NCBI GenBank assembly: GCA_905221605.1
Contig: CAJNDS010001735.1
Coordinates: 373,136-435,135 of the forward strand
Reading direction: 5' to 3'
Source: Symbiodinium natans
Taxonomy: Eukaryota; Sar; Dinophyceae; Suessiales; Symbiodiniaceae
Length of the DNA stretch: 62,000 nt
This document shows, piece after piece, positions 30,901-40,868 of the stretch. Position 1 is the stretch's first letter. Every line of letters begins with the position of its first letter. A program made the translations under genes and the position numbers. Below the pieces are notes generated by a model, which saw only the letters and a list, made by a program, of their open reading frames with translations, was not told the origin of the DNA and searched no databases.

Positions 30901-33080
30901 GGTTTAGGGGGGGACTGAGGGTTTTAGAGAGCTTCGGGGGGCTCGAAGCCCTGGGCCCTGGACCTCCTGTGCCCCGGCAGAGGAGGGCATGATCAAGGGC
31001 CTGCTGAAGCACTTCCCGCAGCTGGAGGGCAAGGCAGTGCCTCCAAAAAATTGCATCCCCAACCAAGTTGCGAGCCAACGTCGATGCGAGAACGTGATGC
31101 AACTTGAAGCAGCTCCCTAAGGGCAAGAAACTTTAAGGGAGCTTGGGCACACCAAAAAGGGTTCAGCTCTTCCCACCGATAAAGACCCCTGAGCCCGAAT
31201 TCCGAAGCCCTAAAAGGAACTGGGTGGAGATTGTTTTTTTTTGGGGGGGGCTTTGAGTTTGGAGCTGGGGGGTTTAGGGCTTCGGGTTTCGGATGGAGGG
31301 CTTGATCTTGTGCCGACACCCTAAACCCTAAACCCTAAACCCTAAACCCCAAACCCCAAACCCCAAACCCCAAACCCAAGCCCTAAACCCTAAACCCTAC
31401 ACCCTACACCCTACACCCTGCACCCTACAAACAAGACCCTCAGATTGAGTACGTGGAGATGGGAAGCCCGCTCTCCAACGTGCACTACCTCAGCCGCGCG
31501 GCGAGCTACGGCCTCCAACATCCCCCCAGCCGCTACACTGCGACCTGGCGGATGGGTTGAGGATCTTCAAGGGGGGAAGTTCAGGACGTTTAGGGTTTAG
31601 GGTTTAGGGTTAGGGTTTAGGGTTAGGGTTTAGGGTTTAGGGTTTAGGGTTTAGGGTTAAGGACTTTAGGGACTCCAGGGGGTTGAGGGGCTCTCGCGTT
31701 TCCAGGTGGGTTTTTTTTCGGCGTCTTGCCCAAAGCGTTCAGAGACCGAAAGGCACCTCAGCCCTTTCCTTCAGCCCCTTGAGACTTTAAGAGCCCTCCC
31801 AGACCAACCATTTTTTTTGGGGGGAACTTTATGGGTGAACCTTGCAGACTTGCAGAGCAAGAAATGAGCAAAAGCCGAAACCCCTACAAGTTAAACCCAG
31901 AGCCAGAAAGCAACCCTCAACCTGATAATCCTGAACCCGAAACCTGAAGCCTTGGCTATGATGCCAGTACATGTACCTGTAAATAGTTGGTATAATAATC
32001 ATTTAGGTTCAATTGTTTTAATGTCAGCTGTTTGTGGAATATTCTAAGTTAGTTTAAACCCTAAGAACCCTAAACCCTAAACCCTCAACCCCTCAACCCG
32101 AGATTGCTGGGGGCCTGCACCCCGGTCGCCTGGCTGGCGTGGAGGGGATGTGGCTCACGGGCCAGGACCCAGTGCCTTGCAGAGGGGTTCAGGTCTTGGG
32201 TTTAGGGTTCAGGCTCTAGGGTTCAGGGTCGAGGGTTTAGGTTTTGAGCGTGCCGGGGTTCAGGAAGGCCCCCAAGGTCCCGAAGCCCTAAAGTCTAGGT
32301 TCCTAGATTTTCCTACCCTAAACCTAAAACCCTAACCCCTCAAGGCTAAGCCCGAACCCCCAAGCCCTAAATAGATCCATTGTGGATTTGCGTGAATGGG
32401 GTTTGGGGCTTCGGCGCTCAGGGGGTTTAGGCATGGGGCCTGGTGGGGCGTCGAGGGTAAAACCTGGCGTTGCGTCAGGTTCAGGGTTCAGGGTGGGGTT
32501 TAGGGTTTGGGGTTTGGGGTTTAGGGTTTAGGGTTTAGGAACTAGGAATTTAGGTTCTAGGGTTGGCAGAAATCATCCCTCCCTGCAAGGATGTCACGAC
32601 GAATGGGTTTGCCGGGGCACTGATGGGAGGCGAGCTCCCTGAATTTTGGTTCTTCAGCCTGTCGAATAGGGGGGCATAGCGGGAAGAGCCCTAAACCCCA
32701 AACCCCAAACCCTAAACCCTAAGCCCTAAACCCTAAACCTTAAAGTATATTTAGCTCTCATTATGCAGTCCCCCTAAACCCTAAACCTAAGTCCTACACA
32801 CATGATGACCGCTTTTGGGGTGTGGGGGTCTCAAAGCTTGTTGAGCTGGGGACCTTGCGTAGCCGCGATAGGCGGGAGAGGCGTGGAATAACGCCCCTTC
32901 CCGCGCCCAAAAGTCCAGAAACCCTAAAACCCTAAGCCTTCCGTCCTGGCAGGTGTGCTCACAGCCCATGGAATTCTGGGCTATGGTTTCTGGGAGATCG
33001 TGGTGTGTGGACGAGAACCATGGCTGTCAGAGGGTTTTTGGAGTTTGGGATGTAACCCAAATCAAATCCTAAACCCGTAG
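23764..33080 (+). CDS. RETSAT: All-trans-retinol 13,14-reductase (RetSat)-like, about 25 exons
   Basis: FAD-dependent oxidoreductase of the RetSat/carotenoid-isomerase family, expected in the ER membrane, saturating a retinoid or carotenoid double bond. Exons read by frame continuity: 23764-23844 (ATG, hydrophobic N-terminus), 24025-24125, 24317-24357 (dinucleotide fold VVVGSGIGG), 24465-24522 (LLAKSGR..LEQ), 24633-24694 (AGGCTHEF, FDTG), 24857-24935 (HYVGR), 25486-25537, 25794-25818, 26108-26189, 26294-26350, 26763-26810, 26914-~27005 (GQFGDYG), 27127-27216 (HYLDGGYYPVGG), 27315-~27420, ~27994-28086 (VVSAAGAEATS), 28354-28411, 28826-28895, 29468-29540 (FPSAKDP), 29851-29907 (HPGKST), 30534-30620 (EEWFSKW), 30983-~31036, 31444-31555 (GSPLSNVHYL), ~32103-32165 (LTGQD), 32590-32629 (TNGFAGALMGG), 32953-33080 (stop TAG). 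The order matches the whole family. Borders marked ~ are uncertain. Introns carry telomere-like arrays and many GC/GA donors. Confidence 0.88.
24135..24309. mobile_element. Terminal-inverted-repeat element forming a RetSat intron
   Basis: The second RetSat intron (24126-24316, GC donor, AG acceptor) is almost entirely this 175-bp unit. Its left end GTTGGTTAGCAGAGGGAA is the imperfect reverse complement of its right end TTCCCTACTAACCAAC. A second copy with the same ends lies at 36556-36737. It carries no ORF. The element ends 7-9 bases from the splice sites, as expected for an introner-type (intron-making) element. Confidence 0.7.
25555..25705 (+). repeat. TTTAGGG-type array (G-strand sense) in RetSat intron
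   Basis: Runs of GGGTTTA with TTCAGGG and TTGAGGG variants inside intron 25538-25793. Confidence 0.9.
27420..27985. repeat. RetSat intron with inverted telomere-like ends
   Basis: It opens with about seven TTTAGGG units (27421-27473) and closes with CCCTAAA/CCCTCAA units (27862-27980). The last includes about eight homogeneous CCCTCAA copies. The two ends are complementary in sense and could pair in the pre-mRNA. Confidence 0.85.
28412..28825. repeat. RetSat intron with inverted telomere-like ends
   Basis: A GT-AG intron that starts with GGGTTTA units (28443-28487) and ends with about ten CCCTAAA units (28716-28784) then CCCCGAAA variants. A G-rich run lies at 28573-28620. Confidence 0.85.
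28896..29467. repeat. RetSat intron with inverted telomere-like ends
   Basis: A GT-AG intron with GGGTTTA units just after the donor (28911-28952) and CCCTAAA units just before the acceptor (29420-29462). A smaller CCCTAAA patch sits in the middle (29300-29315). Confidence 0.85.
31556..32102. repeat. RetSat intron with inverted telomere-like ends
   Basis: TTTAGGG and TTAGGG units at 31588-31665, CCCTAAA/CCCTCAA units at 32055-32100 just before the AG. The intron limits are approximate at the 3' side. Confidence 0.75.
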
Positions 33081-34636
33081 GCGTTTTTGAGATTCGGGCT
33101 TGAGACCTCCGACTCACTTTTTTCAGACGGTTTAGGGTTTAGGGTGAAACCTGAACTCACAGATCCTTTCCTCGGGTTTAGGGTTTTAGGGTATCGGATT
33201 TAGCGTTTGGGGTTAAGGGAGAGGAGAAGCTTAGGATTTGATCACGGACATGATGAACCAGCAGAAGTGATCCTTTCGGTGGTCCAGTCCATGATCGATT
33301 CCGTCGTCGGTTCCGTGATCCCGTCCCGAATCCTGGGCACTGAAGCACGTCATAAAGGCATCCGCAGCAAAGGCATTCGGATACAACCCTGCACCCGAAA
33401 CCCTAAATCCTAAACCCTGAACCCTAAACCCCCCAAAGCCTTGCTTTAGTTGCCGAGTCTTGCTTGGCGGCCTCGCCGGTTGGGCGAAGTTAGCCACAGG
33501 GCTGCGGCACTCTTTTCCGAGCTTGGGAGCATTCTGAGGTGCAGCACACAGGTGCTGAACCCCCATGAGACCTTTCCCAATGTGCCGGCAGAAGAGCGAG
33601 GTGAGACGGTCCCTGAAACCCGAAGCCCTTAGCCTCAACCTTAAGCTCCTGAGGCGCCTGGGGGGTGTGAGGTTGCCTTGTTGGTTTCGGTTCGAGGGTG
33701 TACGGCAGGCTGTTGGGTTTGAGGAAGCCTGTGCGGCTGAGGCCTTGACCTTTCTTGGGCATGCCTGAACTTCATTGAACCTGTAAAGTAAAGCCTTCTG
33801 CTCCCAAACTCAGAGGCTTGTGGTTTAGCAGCCGCACAAGTGCTAAAAGCATGAACACCAAGTGCGCACGCGATCAGCAGCCGCACATCGCAGCGGGGAG
33901 AAAGAAGTCGAAGGGCCCAGCGCTAACCTGGTTTAGGATTAGGGTTAGGGTTTCGGGTTTAGAGTTTAGGGTTTAGGGTGCAGGGTGTAGGGTGGGTTTC
34001 ATGGGTAGCCAAACCCTGAACCCTAAGCCACCACCAGCCGTAGGCCCGTCAACGCGTTTCCGAAATTATAGGGGTCCGTATTGTCAGGGAGTCCTACTTA
34101 TTTCGGGGTGTACACTAGGGTGTACACTAGGGTGCCCTGACTTTCGTAAATCCCAAGAGCATTGGCGTCGAGTTTTGTTGGTTTGGGTTAAGAGTTCAAG
34201 GTTCACGGTTTGTTTCTACGAAGCCCGAGAACCCCTAAGCCCCTCAAAGCCCTAAACGCCTAAACGATCCTTCTTGGGTTTAGGGTTTAGGGGTTAGGGT
34301 TTAGGGTTTAGGCTTGATAAGAATATCTGATCTCGAAGAGTGGCTCGATCTCGGCAACAAGTTGCATGTTTGTGATCCTGCTGCTCCCCTAAACCCTTGA
34401 AACCCCTACATGGACCCCTAACATAGTGCCTTTAGGGTTCCGGGCTCAGGGTTGAATGCAGTCGCACAAGAGAGAGGGAAGCAGACTCTAAGGACCCTAA
34501 TGCCTCTAACCTACATGGGCTACGATGCCCTGCAACCCCACTCAAAAAGGCCCTTTTCTAGGGCTGGTCAGGGGATGATAAGGCCCCAATAGCCCCATGC
34601 TGGTAACCAGAGCTTGTGGTTGTAGGAAAGCCTGCC
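33081..34636. other. Intergenic or intronic DNA with telomere-like words
   Basis: TTTAGGG-like words at 33129-33200, 33930-33990 and 34278-34310; CCCTAAA-like at 33398-33430. One possible exon lies at 33551-33600 (VLNPHETFPNVPAEE), bounded by CAG before and GTGAG after. It might belong to the 3' part of the RetSat transcript or to another gene. A 13-base TAGGGTGTACACT duplication is at about 34103-34132. Confidence 0.4.
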
Positions 34637-37600
34637 ATGCTGGCCGCTTTCTTGGCCTTGAGTCTTGGGTCCGTCGTCGGCAGTCCACATCCAGATCGGG
34701 AGTGGGAGTGTGTGAGAAACCGGCCCTGTAACATCCGGCTGGACGCGGGCAACGTGACCTCAGATGACTTGGTCCTCGTCCTTGATGAAGACAGGGACAG
34801 CTGCCCGGTCTGCCGGCGCAGCAGCTATGGACTCTGCCCCTGGCTGTCGCAAGACACTGGACAGGACAGGACAGTTTCTGGGCCATTCAGACAGCCTAAT
34901 GCAGTGCTTCATATCCCGTTTCTAGTAGCTTTTGAAGTCCTTAAACCTCAGCCAAGGTAATGTGCGAAGATGGAAACTTCAGTTCACAGTGGCAGTGTAT
35001 GGCAGATGGTCACGGAGATCGCCTGCTGTGCCCTGTGAACATGACCATGTGTGCGGCAAGGCTGTGTGGAAATGGGATGGACTATTGCTGCGAATCACCA
35101 CACCCAAATCCGGAGCTGACCTGCATCCACGGCGGAGGCCGCCGTACCTGCCCCTACGTGTCCATGACCGAAGGCCTGGACTTGATTATGAACGAGACGC
35201 ATGGACTCATGAACCCCGGCATTTACACCTTGTGCCGCTGCACCGAGGACAACTTCCCCTAAACCCTAGACCCTAGACCCTAGACCCTAAACCCTAAACC
35301 CTAAACCCTAAACCCCAGACCCTAAACCCCAGGACAACTTCAAGTCTGGTACCGCGGGGGAATTGTTGGGCGAAGCGATCGTAAATGGTCCTAGCGGCTC
35401 GGCGATGCATCAGTGCATCTCGGGCCACGCCTGCCCTTTTGTTGAAACGAATGGCTACGGGCTAAACTTGCGAACTTCACTAGTGCAAGTGACGACCGTT
35501 GCTACCTGTGCACATGCCATCGACACCCCTGCAGAGCTTCGCGACAACTTTCGTTTCGCCTGGCAGCAGGACAAGGCCCGGATGCATGTGCGTGGTGAAG
35601 ACACGGACGAGGGCAGGAGGTGGCTTGCCGAGCAGAGCCCCGGCGTGTATAAGCTTTGCTGGTGCGACAACAACACCGCAGGGGCTTGCGAGTCGCTCTC
35701 CGACTTCAATGTTTCGGCCGGACTCCTGAGTTGGCGTGGGCCGACAAAGCAAGACCCGCGCATTGTCGCCTTGGGTACCAACATGGACTTTCAAGCCTCA
35801 GGTGTGTGGATGACCTCCGCAAGCAAGGTCCGAATCCAGAAAGATTGTGCGGACCCTGCCGGCCAGGTGTTCTACGAGGCCACCGCCAGGAAGACAATTG
35901 GAGCCGAGCTGTTTTACAATTTTGGTGTCCTGGCTGAAGACCGTCTGCCCCCGGGCAAGTACAGCCTTTGCTGGTGCGAGCCCGCGTACGACCAAACCCC
36001 ACCCATTGAGTGCACAGACGGCACCAACTTCTTCACCAACATAACGGATATCTTCGTGCTCTGTCCTGCTGGCCAGTACAGCCCGAACAACGGCCCCTGC
36101 CAGTCCTGCGCCCTGTTTTGGCAAGAGCCCGGGCTGTGGAGAAGCGCCTGCGCCTGGGTGCAAAACCAGCGAGTCCCCCCCCCCCCCCGAACTAATCCGT
36201 CATCATAGTCATCATAGTAATCGTGACAATCATAATCACCATAACAAAAACAATAACAATAACAATAGCAATAACAATAACAATATCAATAACAATTAAA
36301 CATAATACCAAAAAACATAATATAATCAGAATAATCATAAAAATAATCATAATAATAAGCATAAGAATGATCATAATAACAATCATAATAATATTCCTTC
36401 TAATCATCAAAATAATGATAACAATAATTATAGCAATACAAATAATGGTACCAACCCCCCCTCCGCCCCCTCTCCCCCACGGTTTTTCCGGACCCTCGGC
36501 CTGGGCCCGACTTCGAAGACCCAGTTTGTGGGCTTCGGTTGCGAGCCAGCTTGCGGTTGGTTAGTAGGGAATGAGGGAAGGAGGTACTGCACCCTATATC
36601 CCCCTACATATACCCTTTAATAAAGGGGATGATATAGGGTATACCCTTTAATAAAGGGATGATATAGGGTACCCCCTATACATACCCTTTAAGGGATAAT
36701 ATAGGGTACCTCATTCCCTCATTCCTTATTCACCAACAACAAGCCAAGGGCGAGCCAACCCTAAACCCTAAACCTAAACCCTAAACACTAAACCCTAAAC
36801 CCTAAACCCTAAACCCTAAACCCTAAACCCTAAACCCTAAACCCTAAACCCCAAAGGTGTCACGGCTGCCCAGAACCTCGCCATGGTCGTGGCGATTGTG
36901 ATCTGCTACTTGATGGGCTGGACCGCCTTCTGGTTCCAGGCGCGCACGCATGGGGGGTTCTGGGGTTTAGGGTTTAGGGGTTTGGGGTTTAGGGTTTAGG
37001 GTTTAGGGGTTTAGGGTTTGGGGTTTGGGGTGGTAAGTTGTTCGGGTTTCGGGTTTCGAGGTCTAGGGTGGCAAGTTACGAAGAATCATGGGTTCTGGGT
37101 GGGTATCAGGGCTCAGTGTGTAGGGTTTTTTTGCTGCCGGGATTCCAGGAGTTTCAGGGTTCCGAGTTCCGAGCCCCCAGCCCTAAGCCCTAAACCCTAA
37201 ACCCTCAGCCTAAACCCTAAGCCCCAAACCCGAAACCCGAATTCGCAAGCAACGAGGTGGGGTTTCTTGTCGACCGCAGTGGGCGGTGCATTGGCGTGTC
37301 TGGCCGAAAGGTGTACATCGAGGAGACTCGACTTTGGGTTTAGGGTTTAGGGTTTGGGGTTTAGGGTTTAGGGTTTAGGGCTTGCTGTGGAAGGGCGTAG
37401 ATGCTGTGAAGGTTAGGATGCAGCAAAGGCTCGCAAGCCTCGTCAGGTGCGAGGTGCGAAGAGCAGCTCCGGCCCGATTGTGGAAGGCCATCTAACACCA
37501 TTCTCCCACCCCACGCCGTCCAAGGCGGCAAAGCCACCCTAACCTATTCCTTTTAGGGTTTAAGCCTAAACTCAGCACAATCGCTTACTTCCAATAAAAC

Positions 37601-40600
37601 GTCTTCCGTCACCGATGGTCAGGGACGCGGAGTGGCTTCGAAAGCCTCGGAACATGCGAAGGGCAGCTTTGCCCGATTGTGCAGGGCTATCCCACCCCAC
37701 GCAGTTTCAGGGTTAGTGTTTCAGCCGAAACTGCTAGGGCCCTAGGGGTTCTCAGGAGAGCCCGGCCCACCAAGTCAACAATTCAAAGGGAAGGGGCCTA
37801 GAAGGCTTAGGGGGGTGGTCTTCGGGACCCCAAACCCTAACCCAAAACTCCAAAGCCCTAAACCCTAAACCTTAAACCCTAAACCCAGAACCTTAAACCC
37901 TAAACCCTAAATCCTAAACCCTAAACCCTAAACCCTAAACCTTACACCCTAAACCCTAAACCGAGAGGACATCTCCTCGACCCTCTCCAAGACGGGGGTG
38001 GGGGCCGCCATCATCACCACGGTGAGCCCACACCAGCTCTCCGATCGCTTCGGCACCTTCCCCATCTACTTCTACAACACAGGTGCGGGTTTAGGGTTTA
38101 GGGTTTTAGGGTTTAGGGTTTTAAGGTCTAGGGTTGAGGGTTGAGGGTTTAGGGTTGAGGGTTTAAGGCTTATAGGGTTATAGGGATCCTACTACGCTAT
38201 GCAACCCTCCGTAGTCCCTGTCATACCCGACAGCTCAATGCTGAGCCCCAAGCCCTAAGCCCATCCCAGCGGCTCCGCGCAGGACACTACCTCCTCGACC
38301 GGAGGCATTCTGGTTTTTCCATTGTTTTTTGGGCGCTGTTGCGTGTCGCACATCCCAAGCAGCGTTCTGAATCTCCAAACCCTTTTAAGCCCCAAAGGTG
38401 CGGGACCCTTCAGGGACCCTTCAGAAACCCTTCAGGAAGACCCTTCAGTGATCCTTCCGAAAAAACCTTTTGGGGAATCTTCAGGGACCCTAAACCCTAA
38501 ACCCTAAACCCTAAACCCTAAACCCTAAACCCTAAACCCTGAATCCTTGAAAGCTGCGAGGCCCGCCGCGGGACACCTCTACCGGGCGCGGCGCATTGGC
38601 CCCCACCGCCTGGAACTGCTCGACAGTCCTTGGGTTGCAGCACCGTCTCATGGGTTTAGGGTTGAGGGTTTAGGGTTTAGGGGTTTTGGGTCTTGGGGGT
38701 TTTGGGGGTTTACTGTAGGGGTTGATCTAATGGCGGGGTTCTGTCTAGTTAGTCGTTTATTTTGTGGGGCTTCCCCGAAGAATGCACGAAAGCCAGCAAC
38801 CGATATTGCCCTGCAAGCGAGAAATGGAGGCCCCGATTCCCTCAACAACGAGAAGCCAACCGAAGCCTAAGCCCACCCAGCCCCTGACCTCAGGCAAAGG
38901 TGTTCCTGTGGAGAGCGCTGACACGTCCCGGGGCTACTTTGTGTTGAGACTCGCCCGATCCATGGCATCTCGGACTTCGCGCCATTTAGGATGTTAGGGG
39001 TTTAGGTAGGTTCCCCAATTCAGTTTGCCTTTCTCTTGGGTTGCTGTGGCGATACCGGGACCCCAAAACAACTCCGAAATCCCACGAGGCCTGCAAACTT
39101 CAACCCCCCGAACCTAAGCGCCTGCCTTAAATCACGAAAAAAAGATACAACTTGGGACGTTCCCCCCCTATTCTAACAGTCCTTCATAGGGACTATAATC
39201 GGGGGGTACTATAATCCCTAGTAAGGACGGTTCGTATAACGGGGACACAACCTTAATTCAGGAAGACGAACCCTAAACCCTAAACCCTAAACCCTAAACC
39301 CTAAACCCTAAACCCTAAACCCTAAACCCTAAACCCTAAACCCTAAACCCTAAACCCTAAACCCTAAACCCTAAACCCTAAACCCTAAACCCTATATAAA
39401 CCCTAAACCCTAAACTCTAAACCCTAAACCCTAAGCCCTAGACCCTAAACCCTAAACCCCAATGCGGAGTGAGGTCCATAGTGACGCGCTCCCGCGGCTC
39501 CCAGTGGTGTTGGCACCCTGGCATCTCTGGCCAGGCGTTCTTGCTAAGGGATTTTATGTTTAGGGTTTAGGGTCTAGGGTCTAGGGTTCACTAGTTTTCG
39601 CAGCTTCTCAGGCACCCGAAATGTACCCGCCAATTCAGAGAATCCCATACCATTGAAGACATTGAAGAGTTCCACATTGACCTTGGCCCAATTTTTTCAT
39701 TATGAACATTTTGCTATATAATAGTAATAAGAATAACAATTATTGTTGTTATGAATATATATATATATATATATATATATGTTTTTAAGGCTTTGCCCAA
39801 TCTGATACGACCTTGCCCACTCTTGACATGGCCTTGCCCGCTCTGTGTATGACCTTGCCCGCTCTTTATATGGCCTTGCCCACAAAGTCATTCACAGGTA
39901 GATTACATATGATAGAGTGGTTTGCGGGTTGGTTCTGCAATCAATTAAGGGTTGAAGCAGGCTGTCAGCTGTTTTCAACTGGCTCCTGAGCTGATTTAAG
40001 AAGCTTGCGCCTCTGCACGAACCCCTCAACCCGAGACCCTAAAGCTCGAAGCCTAAGCCTGAATATCCTGCATTCAGAAGCCCACGGCAAGCTTCACATC
40101 CCCCAAAAAACCCCAAAACCCCAAACCCCCCCCAACCCCAAACACCAAACCTAAGCCTAAACCCTAAACCCCAAACCCTGAAAGCCCAAATCCTAAACCC
40201 TAAACCCTAAACTCTCTGAAAGCTGAGGTGGTCCCCTTCCTGGTGCTCATACCGCCACCTCTGCTTGTGATTGCAAGCCTCGAGTCGCCAGCCCTTGGAG
40301 TTGTTTGTGGATGTTTTGGGGCTTGGGGTCTGGGGTTTTAGGGTTTAGGGTGAAGGGTTTGGAGTTTGGGGTTTCAGGGTTTAGGGTTAAGGGTTTGGAG
40401 TTTGGGATTAAGGGTTTGGGTTTGGGGTTTTGGGGTTTGGGGTTTGGGGTTGAGGGTGTAGGGAGTTTGGGGTTTTGCGCATGGAGGCTGGGCTAGGCCG
40501 GGATTGCCGCCTCAGGGCTTGGGGGATTGTCCCCGAAATGCCCCTTCTGCTGAGGTACACGATTCCCTTCAATTACTCTGGTGGCGTCGCCACAGCACTT

Positions 40601-40868
40601 CTGGGCATCTTTTTCACCTTCCCTCTGGCAAGGACGCCCCTCTCTCGGGGCGCAGCGAAGATTCTACAAACTCTGAGATCCTACCCCCCTAAACTCTAAA
40701 CCCTAAACCCTAAACTCTAAACCCTAGACCCTAAACCCTAAACCCTAAACCCGAAGCCTTCAAGAGTCTGGCAGGATCGTGAAGTACTTCCTGCGCCGGC
40801 TGCCCCCCATCACGGATAGCGTGAAGCACTTCCGGCGCAAGGACCCTTTCGGGTACCCATCAAAGTAG
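34637..40868 (+). CDS. Cys-rich secreted/membrane protein with PGxYxLCWC modules (multi-exon)
   Basis: The ATG at 34637 opens MLAAFLALSLGSVVGS, a clear signal peptide. Extracellular Cys-rich modules follow, each closing with a similar motif: PGIYTLCRC, PGVYKLCWC and PGKYSLCWC; then CPAGQYSPNNGPCQSC, a GCC2/GCC3-like ephrin-receptor-type module. Likely exons: 34637-~34870, ~34980-35247, 35333-36109, 36857-~36944 (membrane segment VVAIVICYLMGWTAFWF), 37257-~37333, ~37977-38082, 38554-38639, ~38897-38960, ~40219-40295 and ~40553-40680 (both hydrophobic), 40775-40868 ending KDPFGYPSK and TAG. The join 35247/35333 is certain in frame. Whether all later exons belong to the same gene is inferred from order and strand. 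N-glycosylation sites (NMT, NVT, NNT, NIT) fit a surface protein. Function unknown. Confidence 0.6.
35248..35332 (+). repeat. 85-bp GA-AG intron of CCCTAAA/CCCTAGA repeats with duplicated ends
   Basis: Exon ..CACCGAG joins GACAACTTCAAG.. in frame (CTEDNFKSGT). The intron begins GACAACTTC and then runs into CCCTAGA and CCCTAAA units up to CCCAG. The string AGGACAACTTC therefore occurs at both ends (35246-35256 and 35331-35341), like a target-site duplication. Without splicing the frame meets TAA at once. Confidence 0.85.
36188..36445. repeat. AT-rich ATA/ACA simple repeat
   Basis: Degenerate runs of ATAACA, ATCATA and AATAAT within the intron following exon 35333-36109. Ile-rich frames here are artefacts. 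Confidence 0.8.
36556..36737. mobile_element. 182-bp terminal-inverted-repeat element, second copy
   Basis: Begins GTTGGTTAGTAGGGAATG and ends CATTCCTTATTCACCAAC, imperfect inverted repeats. The interior repeats ATATAGGGTA and CCCTTTAATAAAGGG. It shares ends, length and an ATATAGGGTACCTCATT word with the RetSat intron element at 24135-24309. It also lies in an intron (36110-36856). Confidence 0.7.
36758..36856 (+). repeat. CCCTAAA array before a splice acceptor
   Basis: About thirteen CCCTAAA units ending in CCCCAAAG, directly before the exon that starts at 36857. Confidence 0.9.
36945..37256. repeat. Intron with inverted telomere-like ends
   Basis: TTTAGGG/TTTGGGG units at 36961-37034, then CCCTAAG/CCCTAAA units at 37178-37235 before the acceptor. 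The donor is probably GC at 36945. Confidence 0.75.
37334..37976. repeat. Intron with inverted telomere-like ends
   Basis: TTTAGGG array at 37335-37382 just after the donor; CCCTAAA/CCTTAAA array at 37856-37963 just before the next exon. Confidence 0.8.
38083..38553. repeat. Intron with inverted telomere-like ends
   Basis: The GT donor is followed by TTTAGGG/TTGAGGG units (38088-38170); CCCTAAA units (38488-38540) precede the AAG acceptor. A CAGGGACCCTT/CAGAAACCCTT repeat lies at 38410-38490. Confidence 0.8.
39161..39245. mobile_element. 85-bp near-palindromic element, copy 1
   Basis: The two halves are imperfect reverse complements (left ...AGTCCTTCATAGGGA, right ATCCCTAGTAAGGACGGTT...), centred on GGGGGGTACT. 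A diverged copy lies in opposite orientation at 46290-46374. Confidence 0.65.
39268..39462 (+). repeat. Longest near-perfect CCCTAAA array
   Basis: About eighteen uninterrupted CCCTAAA units (39268-39393), then TATATAAACCC, and about nine more with CTCTAAA, CCCTAAG and CCCTAGA variants. Confidence 0.95.
39756..39883 (+). repeat. TA microsatellite and 21-bp tandem repeat
   Basis: An AT run at 39756-39780 is followed by about five copies of a 21-base unit around CCTTGCCC(A/G)CTCT (39789-39883). Confidence 0.75.

Noticed and set aside
36192-36564. Ile-rich ORFs on both strands
   Set aside because: They derive from the ATA/ACA repeat within an intron.
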